From Granulicella sp. (lineage in GTDB: Bacteria; Acidobacteriota; Terriglobia; Terriglobales; Acidobacteriaceae), in contig DAHWOF010000174.1 of NCBI GenBank assembly GCA_027335345.1, positions 1 through 41,207 on the forward strand: 41,207 nucleotides of DNA. Reading direction: 5' to 3'. Below, piece after piece: positions 26,531-35,707 of the stretch; position 1 is the first letter of the stretch, and every line of letters starts with the position of its first letter. A model generated the notes under the pieces. It was not told the DNA's origin, ran no database searches, and saw only the letters and a list, made by a program, of their open reading frames with translations. The position numbers were made by a program, and so were the translations under genes.

Positions 26531-27436
26531 TCAGGATGCCGCGCTGCGAATCTGCGCCAGCATCTCCGCCACCGACCAGTCGTTGGTAGGGTAAAAGGCG
26601 AAGATCCGGCCCTGCCGGTCGATCACTACGGTGGAGAGGGAGTGCTGGAGAATCCCATTAGCCTGGGGTGTGACGCCAACATCAAAGAACTGCTCCATCT
26701 TGGGAAGTTCCGCAACAGAAGGAGCCGCAAACTCCCAGTGTGAAAACGTCTCATGGGAGTTCCCCGTATAGGCCTCGCCGTAATTGCGCAGCACGCTGGG
26801 AGTATCGTAAGTAGGATCAAAGCTTACGGTCAGCAGGTGCGTCTGCTGGTAAAGCTTCCGGTCGGACTGCAGGCTCTTGTCAATCGTGGCAAAGTTGCGG
26901 CTCAGACGGATGCAGTAGTCTGGAAGCGGACAGCGTGTGTAAATGAAGGTTAATAACACGACCTTGCCGCGATACTGGCGGAGGTCGATCTTGTGGCCAG
27001 ACTGATTGAGCAGCGAAAAGTCTGGAACCTCATCGCCCTTCTCCGGCACATGATAGTTCACCGTCGGCTTGTAGTCCGGGCGAGCCTCGGCAATAACGTC
27101 AATCTCCGTCAGGCGCAGGTTCGTTGGACCTGAGGAATCATGATCCACCAGAAGCGTCGCCGTAATCAGGTCGCCGGGATGAAGCTCGGAGAAGATCGAT
27201 GGATCGTCGAGGCGATAGGCCATGGTCATCGCCGGCATAAAGCCGGGAATCTCTTGATGCTTCAGTAGCACCTCCCCGTTGGAGGGGTCGGTGCTGATCA
27301 CTACCCCGCGCACCGGATATCTCCGGGAAGGAACTTTCGACACTGAGGGGTTCGTCCGGCGATGACAGCCTATCATGCCAGATGCCATCGACGTCAGTGC
27401 AACCAACAGGAGAACAAGAGGCAGTCGATGACGCAT
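26531..27436 (-). CDS. CusF-like domain fused to SCO1/SenC copper protein, lipoprotein
   Basis: The 301-residue product has a probable lipoprotein signal (C24). A CusF-like copper-binding domain follows (about 40-115), with H60 and the Met cluster GFMPAMTM (M67, M70, M72). A Sco1/SenC thioredoxin-like domain (about 130-300) holds RCPLPDYC (C169, C175) and H265 in LQHSLSTVVID, the usual copper ligands. Sco proteins deliver copper to the Cu-A site of cytochrome oxidase. The Cys pair is spaced CX5C rather than the common CX3C. The ATG at 27436 has AAGGAG nine bases upstream; the frame beyond it is spurious overlap with the MFS gene. Confidence 0.9.
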   Translation of the reverse strand: MRHRLPLVLLLVALTSMASGMIGCHRRTNPSVSKVPSRRYPVRGVVISTDPSNGEVLLKHQEIPGFMPAMTMAYRLDDPSIFSELHPGDLITATLLVDHDSSGPTNLRLTEIDVIAEARPDYKPTVNYHVPEKGDEVPDFSLLNQSGHKIDLRQYRGKVVLLTFIYTRCPLPDYCIRLSRNFATIDKSLQSDRKLYQQTHLLTVSFDPTYDTPSVLRNYGEAYTGNSHETFSHWEFAAPSVAELPKMEQFFDVGVTPQANGILQHSLSTVVIDRQGRIFAFYPTNDWSVAEMLAQIRSAAS

Positions 27437-27571
27437 GATGAAGATCTCCTTATAAGGATCGATGAGGCTCGCAAACTTGATGAGACACACCCCACGCTGC
27501 TGCGCCATCGGCTCCGGCCGAACGGCCCGAAGAAGACAGGCTTCTAAAATGATAAACACATCGAGCCAGGC

Positions 27572-28735
27572 ATGAGCCATCCTCACACCAGATCTCCTCA
27601 GCATGACAGCGTAGCCGGGCCATCGGTCGTCTGGCTGGCCGCTGGGCTCCTGCTCGCCGGGCTGGGAACCGTATTGCTCGGGCCAATCATGCCCACCCTG
27701 CTGCACGATTGGCGGCTTACCGACCAGCAGGGCGGTCTCTTGCTGGCATCCAAATTTGTCGGGGCTTTTCTGGGCGGAGCGTCCGTCCCACGTCGCTTGC
27801 GTGTGGGAGTACTCGCCGGCGCCCTCCTGGCCTGCATCGGCTTTGCCGCCTTCGCCCTCAGCACCGGACTCCTGAGCGGCGCCGCTTGTCTCTTTGTAAG
27901 CGGCTTCGGCCTCGGCCAGTTGATCGCGTCTTCCAACATCGTTGTCGGCAGACGATTCACCCACCACACCGGCTCGGCGCTCTCGCTGGTCAACTTCTTC
28001 TGGAGCCTGGGCGCCGTGCTGTGCGGGCTGATCGCCGCAGCCGTGCTGCCGCGATTTCACCTGCGCCAGGCGCTGCTGAGCTTCGCAGCGATGTTCCTCC
28101 TCACCGGAATCGGTGGGCTCATACAGCCCTCCAAGGAAGCCGCGGCTGCACCCGACTTCCCTTCCACGAACTCCGTCTCACCACCCTCACAGCTCCTGCT
28201 TCGCTTTGGATTTCTCCTCTTCCTCTACGGCGGCCTGGAGACTTGCATGACGGGATGGCTCACTACCTATACCGTGCGCTTCTCGGATACGCATCTGCTG
28301 GGGGGACAATCGGCGATCGTTCTGCTCTGGTCGGCGTTGACCGCCGGCCGTGCGCTCTCTTCGGCAGCCCTGCGAATCATCCCCGAGTCCTCCCTGCAAC
28401 GCCTCGGCATGGCGCTCTCCATCCTCTGGATCGCGGCCCTGGCAACCACCAGCCACGGACCGCTGCTCTCGCTCTACTCCGTGCTCTTGGGGCTCAGCCT
28501 GGCGCCCTTCTTTCCCACCACCTTTGCCCTGCTGATCGAAAGCCGCCCAACCGCCCGCGCAGCCGGCTTTATCCTGGCCGTCTCCGGATTGGGAGCAGCG
28601 CTCTTTCCCTGGATGATGGGATTCGTCTCCACGCAGAGCGGATCACTGCGCGTAGCCATGGTTGTACCCCTCGCGCTGGCTCTCACACTGCTGCTCCTCA
28701 GTCCCGTCCAAAGCCAGGGCTCCCAACCCGGGTGA
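27572..28735 (+). CDS. major facilitator superfamily transporter
   Basis: The 387-residue product has 11-12 hydrophobic segments arranged as two halves, with a central polar loop at about 188-210. SKFVGAFLGG after helix 2, SGFGLGQLIASSN in the fourth helix region and LSLAPFFPTTFALLIESRP in the second half are typical of sugar-type MFS carriers. The substrate cannot be told. The ATG at 27572 has only a weak AGCCAGG in front; a TAAAAT lies 22 bases upstream. It diverges from the Sco gene across 135 bases. Confidence 0.85.
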   Translation: MSHPHTRSPQHDSVAGPSVVWLAAGLLLAGLGTVLLGPIMPTLLHDWRLTDQQGGLLLASKFVGAFLGGASVPRRLRVGVLAGALLACIGFAAFALSTGLLSGAACLFVSGFGLGQLIASSNIVVGRRFTHHTGSALSLVNFFWSLGAVLCGLIAAAVLPRFHLRQALLSFAAMFLLTGIGGLIQPSKEAAAAPDFPSTNSVSPPSQLLLRFGFLLFLYGGLETCMTGWLTTYTVRFSDTHLLGGQSAIVLLWSALTAGRALSSAALRIIPESSLQRLGMALSILWIAALATTSHGPLLSLYSVLLGLSLAPFFPTTFALLIESRPTARAAGFILAVSGLGAALFPWMMGFVSTQSGSLRVAMVVPLALALTLLLLSPVQSQGSQPG

Positions 28736-28787
28736 ACTTCGCCTTCACAATCTGCCAGGCCTCAAATTGTTCCTCGCGAAATTTCGA

Positions 28788-28793
28788 TATAAC
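28788..28793 (+). promoter_or_regulatory. putative -10 box (TATAAC) of the addB-like gene
   Basis: TATAAC ends eight bases before the ATG, and no Shine-Dalgarno sequence is present. TTGTTC at 28767 could be a -35 box but leaves a short 15-base spacer. Confidence 0.35.
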
Positions 28794-28801
28794 GATAGAC
28801 G

Positions 28802-31663
28802 ATGTCCTCAGCAACTTTCGCCGATCTCCTGCACAGCCTGGATCAGGGCATAATCTTGATTCTGCCCAGCGAGCGTGCGGCGCGCGAGGTGAACTCCGCC
28901 TTTGACGACCGGCAAAGAGCAAGCGGCCTGCGGGCCTGGGAGCCGGCACAGGCGCTAAGTTGGTCGCAGTGGACGCGTTCGCTCTGGAACCAGTTGGTCC
29001 TCACCGGAGCAGAGCATCGGCTGCTGTTGAATCCCCTGCAAGAGCACGATCTGTGGCGTCAGGTCGTCTCCGAATACGCCGCCGCGGAGTCCATCGCCTC
29101 CATCGATTCTCTGGCGGAACTGGCGCGCTCCGCATGGCGGCTCGCCGCAGCCTACCGAGCCACCGCAAAGCTGGCTCCGTTCAGGCAGCGGCAATCCTCC
29201 GCCTCGCAAGACAGCCGCATCTTTGCCGGATGGGCGGACTCGTTTGCAAAGCTCTGCGCCCAGCGCGAGGTTCTATCCCCTGCTCTGCTGGAAGAGGCCC
29301 TGGCGGAACACCTGCGCTCCGGGCGTCTCGTCGTCACCGGTTCCCTATGTTTGGTGGATTTCAGCGAGAAAACTCCAGCTCAGCATATGCTGCTCTCTGA
29401 GCTTCAGGATCGCCAGGTCACCTCAGCTTTCAGCGGAGAAGATGAAGCCACCCGAGGTACGGATCAGGCCTTCCCTGGAACCTTCATCACTGAGTGCGAT
29501 CTGGAAGCCATCCCCACACCACACGCCCTGCGCGCCTCCGTAGCTGCGGCTAATGAGCCGGAAGAACTTATGCTGGCCGCCCGTTGGGTACGCCAGTTTC
29601 TGGAGACCGCGCAGAAATGCCGGCAGAACGTGCGTGTCGCCGTCATTCTTCCCGATGTGGCTCGGGAGCGGCCTGCTGTTGAGGCCGTCCTGCGCCAGGT
29701 TTTCGCCCCCGAACTCCAGTCGATCGACGCCGACATCTCCTCGACTCCATGGGAGTTTTCTTCTGGACCCTCATTGCCGTCGCTTGCCGTCATCACCGAC
29801 GCTCTGGAGCTGGTTCGCTGGACCCGTACTCCCCTGAGTCGGGAACGGGTGAGTTCGCTGTTGCTTTCGCCCCATGTGGGCGAGAATGGGACCGCTCCGA
29901 GCGCTCTCGATGAAGCTGCCCGTTTCGATCTCCGCAGGCTGCGCCGCCTGACCGCGCTGCGAGATCAGATCAACATTCACCAGGTGCTGGAGCACGCTGA
30001 AAAGATTGCTTTGCAACAACCGTCCGAGCTGCTCTCGTCCCTGCGCTGGCTGAACAGGTTTGAGCAGTACGCCAGGGAGATCTCTCCAAAGTCACGCGAG
30101 TACGCCGAGTGGATGGAGTGGGTGCGTGAGCTGGTGCGAGCTGCAAACTGGCCAGGAAGCCGTCCTTTGACAGCCTTCGAGTTTGCGGCTGTTCAGGCCT
30201 GGGAGAACGCGCTGGACACCGTCTCCACGCTGGACTTTTCCGGACGGCGAGTTCCCTTTGAAGCCGCATGGCAGGCGCTGGAGTTTCACCTTCAGAGAAC
30301 CGAGTTTCTGCCTGCCGCGCCACTTGCCTCCGTCCAGATCCTGAGCCCCGCCGAAGCAGAAGGCTCGGTCTTCGACGCCGTCGTCCTGCTTCGTTGCACC
30401 GATGCGAACTGGCCGCAGAGTGAACAACCTCATCCTCTATTGCCCTGGGCGCTGCAACGCTCTCTTGGAATGCCAGGTGTCGACCCCACGGCATCTGCTG
30501 CTCGCAGCCGAAGGCGATTGCAAAGCTTGCTGAGCCATGCCAAGAACATCTTGTTCACCTATGCTGCCCAGGATGAGAGCGGAAAACTGCGACCTTCACC
30601 CCTCTTGCAGGCTCTACGCTTGAAGCCGCTGGATGGAACGTCCATCCTCTCCGCTCCGGAATCTCCCGACCCTTCTCAGGAGTTCATCCCCTGCGAGACG
30701 GTTGCGGACGACGAGCCGCTGCCCGCGTTGCGCTCTGACGAGGTTGGTGGCGGAGCCTCCGTTCTACGCCTGCAGGCGGCCTGCGGCTTTCTCGCCTTCG
30801 CCCAACTGCGTCTGGCCTCCAGCGAGGTGGAGCGCCGGCCTTTGAGTGGTGACCTTGGCTTGGATGCACGCGAGAGTGGAAGCCTGGTTCATCGCGTGCT
30901 GCAGATCTTCTGGAACACCGTTCAGACGCAGGACAACCTTCGCCAGATGAGCTCGGATGAGCGCAACGCGAGACTGGCGCGCTCCATCGAGGCGGCGATT
31001 CCGCACCACCTTCGCTTGCCTGGCGCTTGGGAGCAAGCCTATCTCTCTGTGCTCCAGCAGCGGCTTTGCAATTTGCTCAACCAATGGCTGGAGCAGGAAC
31101 TGCGCCGTGGACCGTTCCAGGTCCTGGCCGTGGAAAGGCAGGAGTCGATCTCCGTCGGCCCACTAACGCTCGATCTCCGTGTAGACCGTATCGACACCGT
31201 GCAGGATGGGATCTTTCTGGTGGATTACAAGACGGGCTCGGAGATCCATACCCGGCTTTGGGAGGGTGACCGGCCGGACGACCCGCAACTTCCGCTCTAT
31301 GCTCTTCTGCCGGAAGCCGAGGAGTTGAAGGGACTGGCCTTCGCCTGGATACGTGCAGGCACGAATATGAACTGGGTTGGTTATCAGGCCGTGCCCGGCA
31401 TTCTTCCCACCTCCAAACCCGGATCCCGCCCAAGGGTCCAGGATATGGCGCTTTTACAAACGGAGTGGCGTCAGACCCTCACGCGGCTGGCTGAGAGTTT
31501 TGCTCAGGGCAGAGCTGAGGTCTTGCCCAAGAGCTACCAGAAGAACTGCATGAAATGTTCACAGCGCCTGCTCTGCCGCATCAACCAGACCAACGCGTCG
31601 GGGATTCCGGCAGGCCCTGAAGACGAGATGGAAGAGGAAGAGGAGGAGAACGGCTTTGACTGA
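28802..31663 (+). CDS. addB: AddB-like Fe-S nuclease subunit of a helicase-nuclease
   Basis: The 953-residue protein resembles the AddB subunit of double-strand-break repair complexes. The N-terminal two thirds have a UvrD-like fold feel (ILILPSERAAREV at the start) but no Walker A, so this half is probably not an ATPase. The C-terminal PD-(D/E)XK nuclease shows H697, D795 and D808-Y-K810 in FLVDYKTG. Four cysteines, C661, C916, C919 and C925 (C then CX2CX5C), match the AddB iron-sulfur staple. The tail is a run of glutamates. The stop overlaps the next gene by eight bases, so the two are coupled. Confidence 0.85.
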   Translation: MSSATFADLLHSLDQGIILILPSERAAREVNSAFDDRQRASGLRAWEPAQALSWSQWTRSLWNQLVLTGAEHRLLLNPLQEHDLWRQVVSEYAAAESIASIDSLAELARSAWRLAAAYRATAKLAPFRQRQSSASQDSRIFAGWADSFAKLCAQREVLSPALLEEALAEHLRSGRLVVTGSLCLVDFSEKTPAQHMLLSELQDRQVTSAFSGEDEATRGTDQAFPGTFITECDLEAIPTPHALRASVAAANEPEELMLAARWVRQFLETAQKCRQNVRVAVILPDVARERPAVEAVLRQVFAPELQSIDADISSTPWEFSSGPSLPSLAVITDALELVRWTRTPLSRERVSSLLLSPHVGENGTAPSALDEAARFDLRRLRRLTALRDQINIHQVLEHAEKIALQQPSELLSSLRWLNRFEQYAREISPKSREYAEWMEWVRELVRAANWPGSRPLTAFEFAAVQAWENALDTVSTLDFSGRRVPFEAAWQALEFHLQRTEFLPAAPLASVQILSPAEAEGSVFDAVVLLRCTDANWPQSEQPHPLLPWALQRSLGMPGVDPTASAARSRRRLQSLLSHAKNILFTYAAQDESGKLRPSPLLQALRLKPLDGTSILSAPESPDPSQEFIPCETVADDEPLPALRSDEVGGGASVLRLQAACGFLAFAQLRLASSEVERRPLSGDLGLDARESGSLVHRVLQIFWNTVQTQDNLRQMSSDERNARLARSIEAAIPHHLRLPGAWEQAYLSVLQQRLCNLLNQWLEQELRRGPFQVLAVERQESISVGPLTLDLRVDRIDTVQDGIFLVDYKTGSEIHTRLWEGDRPDDPQLPLYALLPEAEELKGLAFAWIRAGTNMNWVGYQAVPGILPTSKPGSRPRVQDMALLQTEWRQTLTRLAESFAQGRAEVLPKSYQKNCMKCSQRLLCRINQTNASGIPAGPEDEMEEEEEENGFD

Positions 31664-34600
31664 AGTGCTTCAGTTTCCTTCGCTTCCCGCCGATACCGAG
31701 GCTCGTGCTGCCGCGCTGGATACGCGGTTTTCATGCATCGTGGAGGCGCCAGCCGGCTCTGGCAAGACCGGTCTGATGGTCGCGCGCTACCTCAAGCTGC
31801 TCGGCGACCCATCCCTGGAACAGCCGGAGGAGGTGCTGGCAATCACCTTCACCAGGAAAGCGACCGCAGAGCTGCGCGAGCGCGTTCTCGAGCAGCTCAG
31901 CAAGGCCGCAGCGCTGCAGGAAACCAGCCCAACAGCCGAAGATCTCTCCAAGCGTCTATCGCCTTACGAGCAAGAGACACAAGCTCTCGCTCTGGCAGCG
32001 CTCCAGCGCAGCAAGAGATTTGGATGGGAGATTCTGGAACGGCCGGCCCGTCTGAACATACGCTCCATTGACTCCGTCTGCTCCCAGATTGCCAACGCAC
32101 TGCCAATCCTCACCGGCGCCGGCGGACGCAGAGAAACGGTGGAAGATGCGAATCATCTCTACCAACTGGCGGCGCGAAGGACCTTCCTCCAACTCGGCAA
32201 TACCAACACCCCGGCTGAACAGCAGTTGGACGCCGCTCTGCGCACCCTGCTTCTGCACCGCGACGGCAACCTCGCCGACTGCGAAGCGCTGGTAGCGGAG
32301 ATGCTGAAAGGGCGCGAACAGTGGGGAGAGCTGGCGCCGATCTTTCCGGCGCGCGCGTCTGGGTCTGGAACCCAGAAGCACGCTGAGCTTGAAGATGTGA
32401 TCCACCAGCGCCTGGAACGTTCGCTGGAGAACATCGTATCCTCCGGTCTCTCACGCGCTCTCCATGCCATGCCTGCAGACGCATTGCAGGATCTTGCCAC
32501 GCTGGCCGCAAGGCTGAGCTGTCAACCTGGAACGAACGGCAACCCCTCACCCATCGCCCTCTGTGCAGGCAGAGAGCAGCCGCCAGGAACCAAGGCAGAG
32601 GATTTTGATCATTGGGTGGCGTTGATCGGGCTCTTATTGAAGTCCGATGGCCAATGGCGCAAACGCTTTACGAGCGCGTATCTCAAATTTGAACTGCCCA
32701 AGGCAGAGGCGCAGGCACTGCAGGAGATAGCACAAACGCTGCAGAGCTTGGAGCCTCCCAACGATGAACTTCGCGAAGCATTGGCCGGAGTTCTCAATCT
32801 TCCGCCGGCCAAATACCCGGCAGAGCAGTGGGAGATGGTCAAGGTGCTGTTTCATATCCTGCAGCGGGCTCTGGTAGAGTTGCGCCTCGTCTTTGCTGAG
32901 CGTGGCCAATGTGATTTCACTGAGTTCGCGCTCTCCGCGCGCGCGGCGCTTCGAACCGGTACCAACGCCGACCTGGAAGGCGATTTAGCCAGCGATCCAG
33001 CCATATGGGCAGGAACAGGACTCAGTCACATCCTGGTGGATGAGATGCAGGACACCTCCTCCGGCCAGTATGAGTTGCTCAACCTGCTCACTCGATTCTG
33101 GGATGGCCACACGCAAACTCTCTTTCTGGTCGGAGACCCCAAGCAGTCAATCTATCTCTTCCGGCAGGCTCGCGTGGAACGGTTTCTGCGCACCACCCTG
33201 GAAAAAAGATTGGGCGATTTGGAGTTGCGCCCACTCTCCCTGACAGCCAACTTCCGTTCCCAGACCAAACTCGTCATCGACTTCAATGCCATCTTCAGTC
33301 AAATATTCCGCCACTCCGTTACTGCGCAGGCTGGCAGCCTAGACTCGACCTTGAGCGAGGGAGTCGACGTGCCCTTTGTGCAAGCCCAAGCGATCCGCGA
33401 TACCGCCTATGGATCTGGGGTGGTCTGGCATCCAAAGTTGATCTCCAACACAGATTCAACCTCCGATTCACGAGCCACAATTGCCGCCAAAGAAGCTCGC
33501 GAGATCCGCCGCATCATCGAACAGCGCCAGGCGATGCCTTTGCCACACAGCCGCGCCGGAAAGCCGTGGAGCATCGCCGTTCTGGGCCGCACCAGATTGC
33601 ATCTTGAGGCCGTCATTGAGGAGCTCAAGCAGGATCGCGGAGCCGGTCCGCTGCCCTACAGGGCCATCGATCTCGACCCTCTCGACGAGTTGCCTGAGGT
33701 GTTGGACGCTCTTGCGCTGACCCGTGCCCTGCTCCACCCTGCCGACCGCGTCGCTTGGCTGGCCGTGCTGCGCGCCCCATGGTGCGGCCTGGGACTGGCG
33801 GATCTGCTGCGCCTCACTGGTGACAACGCTGCGCCGACCTCCGGCCCCCAAGCCGAGGATGACGTCCGGGAGTGGACGGTTGCGGAACTGGTGAGATCTC
33901 GCCGCGGGCTCCTCAGCTCTCAAGGACAGCAACAGCTCGACCGCGTCTGGCCCGTGCTGGAATCGGCGGTGGCTACAAGGGGAAGAACGGCAGTGGCTAT
34001 CCATGTGGAACGTACCTGGCGATCCCTGGGCGGAGATCTCATGCTGCCGGAACCAAAGCGAAGGAACGTGCAGCGCTACCTGGATCTGCTACTGGCGGTT
34101 GAAAACGATGCCGAACGCGTTGACCTGAACCTGCTGAACAGCCGCCTGAAAAATCTCTATGCGGAGCCGGCCCCAGCCGTTGTGCACGACGGCCGGCTGC
34201 AAGTGGAGTTGCTCACCATCCACAAGGCCAAGGGCCTCGAGTGGGATCTCGTGCTGATACCAGGCTTGGACCGCTCCAGCGGCCAAAACCGCAACGTATT
34301 GCTGAACTGGCAGGAGTTCGACCAAGCCGCCGGGCCAGATCAGAAGCGGGGCCAAGACCGGAGTCTGGATCAGGAGGAGCACCAGTCAGCAATCGTCGTG
34401 CTGGCGCCGATCGACGAGAAGGGCGCAGAAAAAGGCCGGCTCAGCCAATGGCTCAACCGCGTCCGAGCACGCCGTGAAGCGGCAGAGAGGAAACGCATCT
34501 TCTATGTAGCTGCCACCAGAGCTCGCGAGGAACTTCATCTATTTGCCACAGCCTCCTTGACCATGAAAGGAGAACTCGCGCAGCCCCGATTTGATTCCCT

Positions 34601-35489
34601 GCTCAAGGCATGTTGGCCGGCGGCAAAGCCGCACTTCGAATCTCTGCTCGAGGCGCTCTCGGCAGCCGACGGCGAGGAGGACGAGCTGACAATGGCAGCC
34701 TCGGAAGCTACTCAGGAGCATACGGATGAATCAGCGCAGTCGACCACAGCAACGGTAATGCGGCTGCCCCTGAGCTACGATCCATCAGCAAGATTTCGCT
34801 TTAGCGCAGGGCGGCGGTTGCTCTATCCGGCGTCGTCCGCGCTGCGCCACGTGGCTGCGTTTCATCGGCCGGAGGGCTCCTTTGCAGCGCGCGCCTTTGG
34901 CAATGTGGTGCACCGTTACCTGCAGCGGCTGGCAAAGCTGCTCCAGGCCGAAGCAGACCAAGTCCAGAACCCGACGGACTTCAAGACGGAAGACTCTTGG
35001 CAGGCCATCGCCGCGCAGATCCCGTCCTGGCGACCGGCTCTGCAGGCGAGTCTGCGTGGGGAAGGGCTCTCTTCGACGCTCGCCCAGCGTGAGTCGGCGC
35101 GCGCCGAGCGCGCGCTCACCCTCGCGCTACGCGATCCCGTGGGGCGTTGGATCCTCTCACCCCATCCCTCCGCCGCCAGCGAGCAAACGCTGAAGCTGGC
35201 CGCTGCGGAGGCCCAGGCTTTGCGTTTGGACCGCACCTTTCTTGCCTCAACCGAACCCAACGCAGATGGCAACGACCGAATCTGGATTGTGGACTTCAAG
35301 ACAACCGAACAGGGCACTCTCTCCGAGGCCGCCTTCGAGGCCGAGGAGTTGGCCAAGTACAAAGATCAGCTCGAAGCCTATGCCACGTTACGCCGCACTC
35401 TTCCCGACGGAGATCTGCCCATCCAACTTGGCCTCTACTACCCTCTGATTCCGCGCCTGCTCCACTGGCCGGCTACGCCCTCATCCTGA
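31656..35489 (+). CDS. addA: AddA-like UvrD-family helicase-nuclease
   Basis: The 1277-residue protein has superfamily 1 helicase motifs. These are Walker A APAGSGKT (31-38), FTRKATAELRER (motif Ia), VDEMQDTS (D462, E463), VGDPKQSIY (motif III), TIHKAKGLEW (motif V) and YVAATRAREEL (motif VI). A C-terminal RecB-type nuclease has H1086, D1192 and D1213-F-K1215. Together with the gene before it, it should unwind and resect DNA ends for RecA loading. The start is TTG at 31656 with AGGAGGAG upstream, a site that lies inside the glutamate codons of the addB-like gene. Confidence 0.88.
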   Translation: MTEVLQFPSLPADTEARAAALDTRFSCIVEAPAGSGKTGLMVARYLKLLGDPSLEQPEEVLAITFTRKATAELRERVLEQLSKAAALQETSPTAEDLSKRLSPYEQETQALALAALQRSKRFGWEILERPARLNIRSIDSVCSQIANALPILTGAGGRRETVEDANHLYQLAARRTFLQLGNTNTPAEQQLDAALRTLLLHRDGNLADCEALVAEMLKGREQWGELAPIFPARASGSGTQKHAELEDVIHQRLERSLENIVSSGLSRALHAMPADALQDLATLAARLSCQPGTNGNPSPIALCAGREQPPGTKAEDFDHWVALIGLLLKSDGQWRKRFTSAYLKFELPKAEAQALQEIAQTLQSLEPPNDELREALAGVLNLPPAKYPAEQWEMVKVLFHILQRALVELRLVFAERGQCDFTEFALSARAALRTGTNADLEGDLASDPAIWAGTGLSHILVDEMQDTSSGQYELLNLLTRFWDGHTQTLFLVGDPKQSIYLFRQARVERFLRTTLEKRLGDLELRPLSLTANFRSQTKLVIDFNAIFSQIFRHSVTAQAGSLDSTLSEGVDVPFVQAQAIRDTAYGSGVVWHPKLISNTDSTSDSRATIAAKEAREIRRIIEQRQAMPLPHSRAGKPWSIAVLGRTRLHLEAVIEELKQDRGAGPLPYRAIDLDPLDELPEVLDALALTRALLHPADRVAWLAVLRAPWCGLGLADLLRLTGDNAAPTSGPQAEDDVREWTVAELVRSRRGLLSSQGQQQLDRVWPVLESAVATRGRTAVAIHVERTWRSLGGDLMLPEPKRRNVQRYLDLLLAVENDAERVDLNLLNSRLKNLYAEPAPAVVHDGRLQVELLTIHKAKGLEWDLVLIPGLDRSSGQNRNVLLNWQEFDQAAGPDQKRGQDRSLDQEEHQSAIVVLAPIDEKGAEKGRLSQWLNRVRARREAAERKRIFYVAATRAREELHLFATASLTMKGELAQPRFDSLLKACWPAAKPHFESLLEALSAADGEEDELTMAASEATQEHTDESAQSTTATVMRLPLSYDPSARFRFSAGRRLLYPASSALRHVAAFHRPEGSFAARAFGNVVHRYLQRLAKLLQAEADQVQNPTDFKTEDSWQAIAAQIPSWRPALQASLRGEGLSSTLAQRESARAERALTLALRDPVGRWILSPHPSAASEQTLKLAAAEAQALRLDRTFLASTEPNADGNDRIWIVDFKTTEQGTLSEAAFEAEELAKYKDQLEAYATLRRTLPDGDLPIQLGLYYPLIPRLLHWPATPSS

Positions 35490-35707
35490 CCACCACACCT
35501 CTGAACCGCCCTCTCCCCATCACTTTGAGTGCCTCACATCTCGCTTTTCAGAGATATAGGCTCGCAGGACGCCACACCCTTCTCAAAGAGCAACGCCTGT
35601 CGCGGGCCAGGCGGTAGATCCATCTCCGAGTCTCCTTGCGAGCGGCTTGTCTTTGAGGCCACCACAGACTTTACGGAGGCTGTAGAACTCGACCTGGGGC
35701 TGCATCC

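Noticed and set aside
27437-28060. N-terminal extension of the Sco protein
   Set aside because: Antisense to the MFS gene; AAGGAG points to the ATG at 27436.
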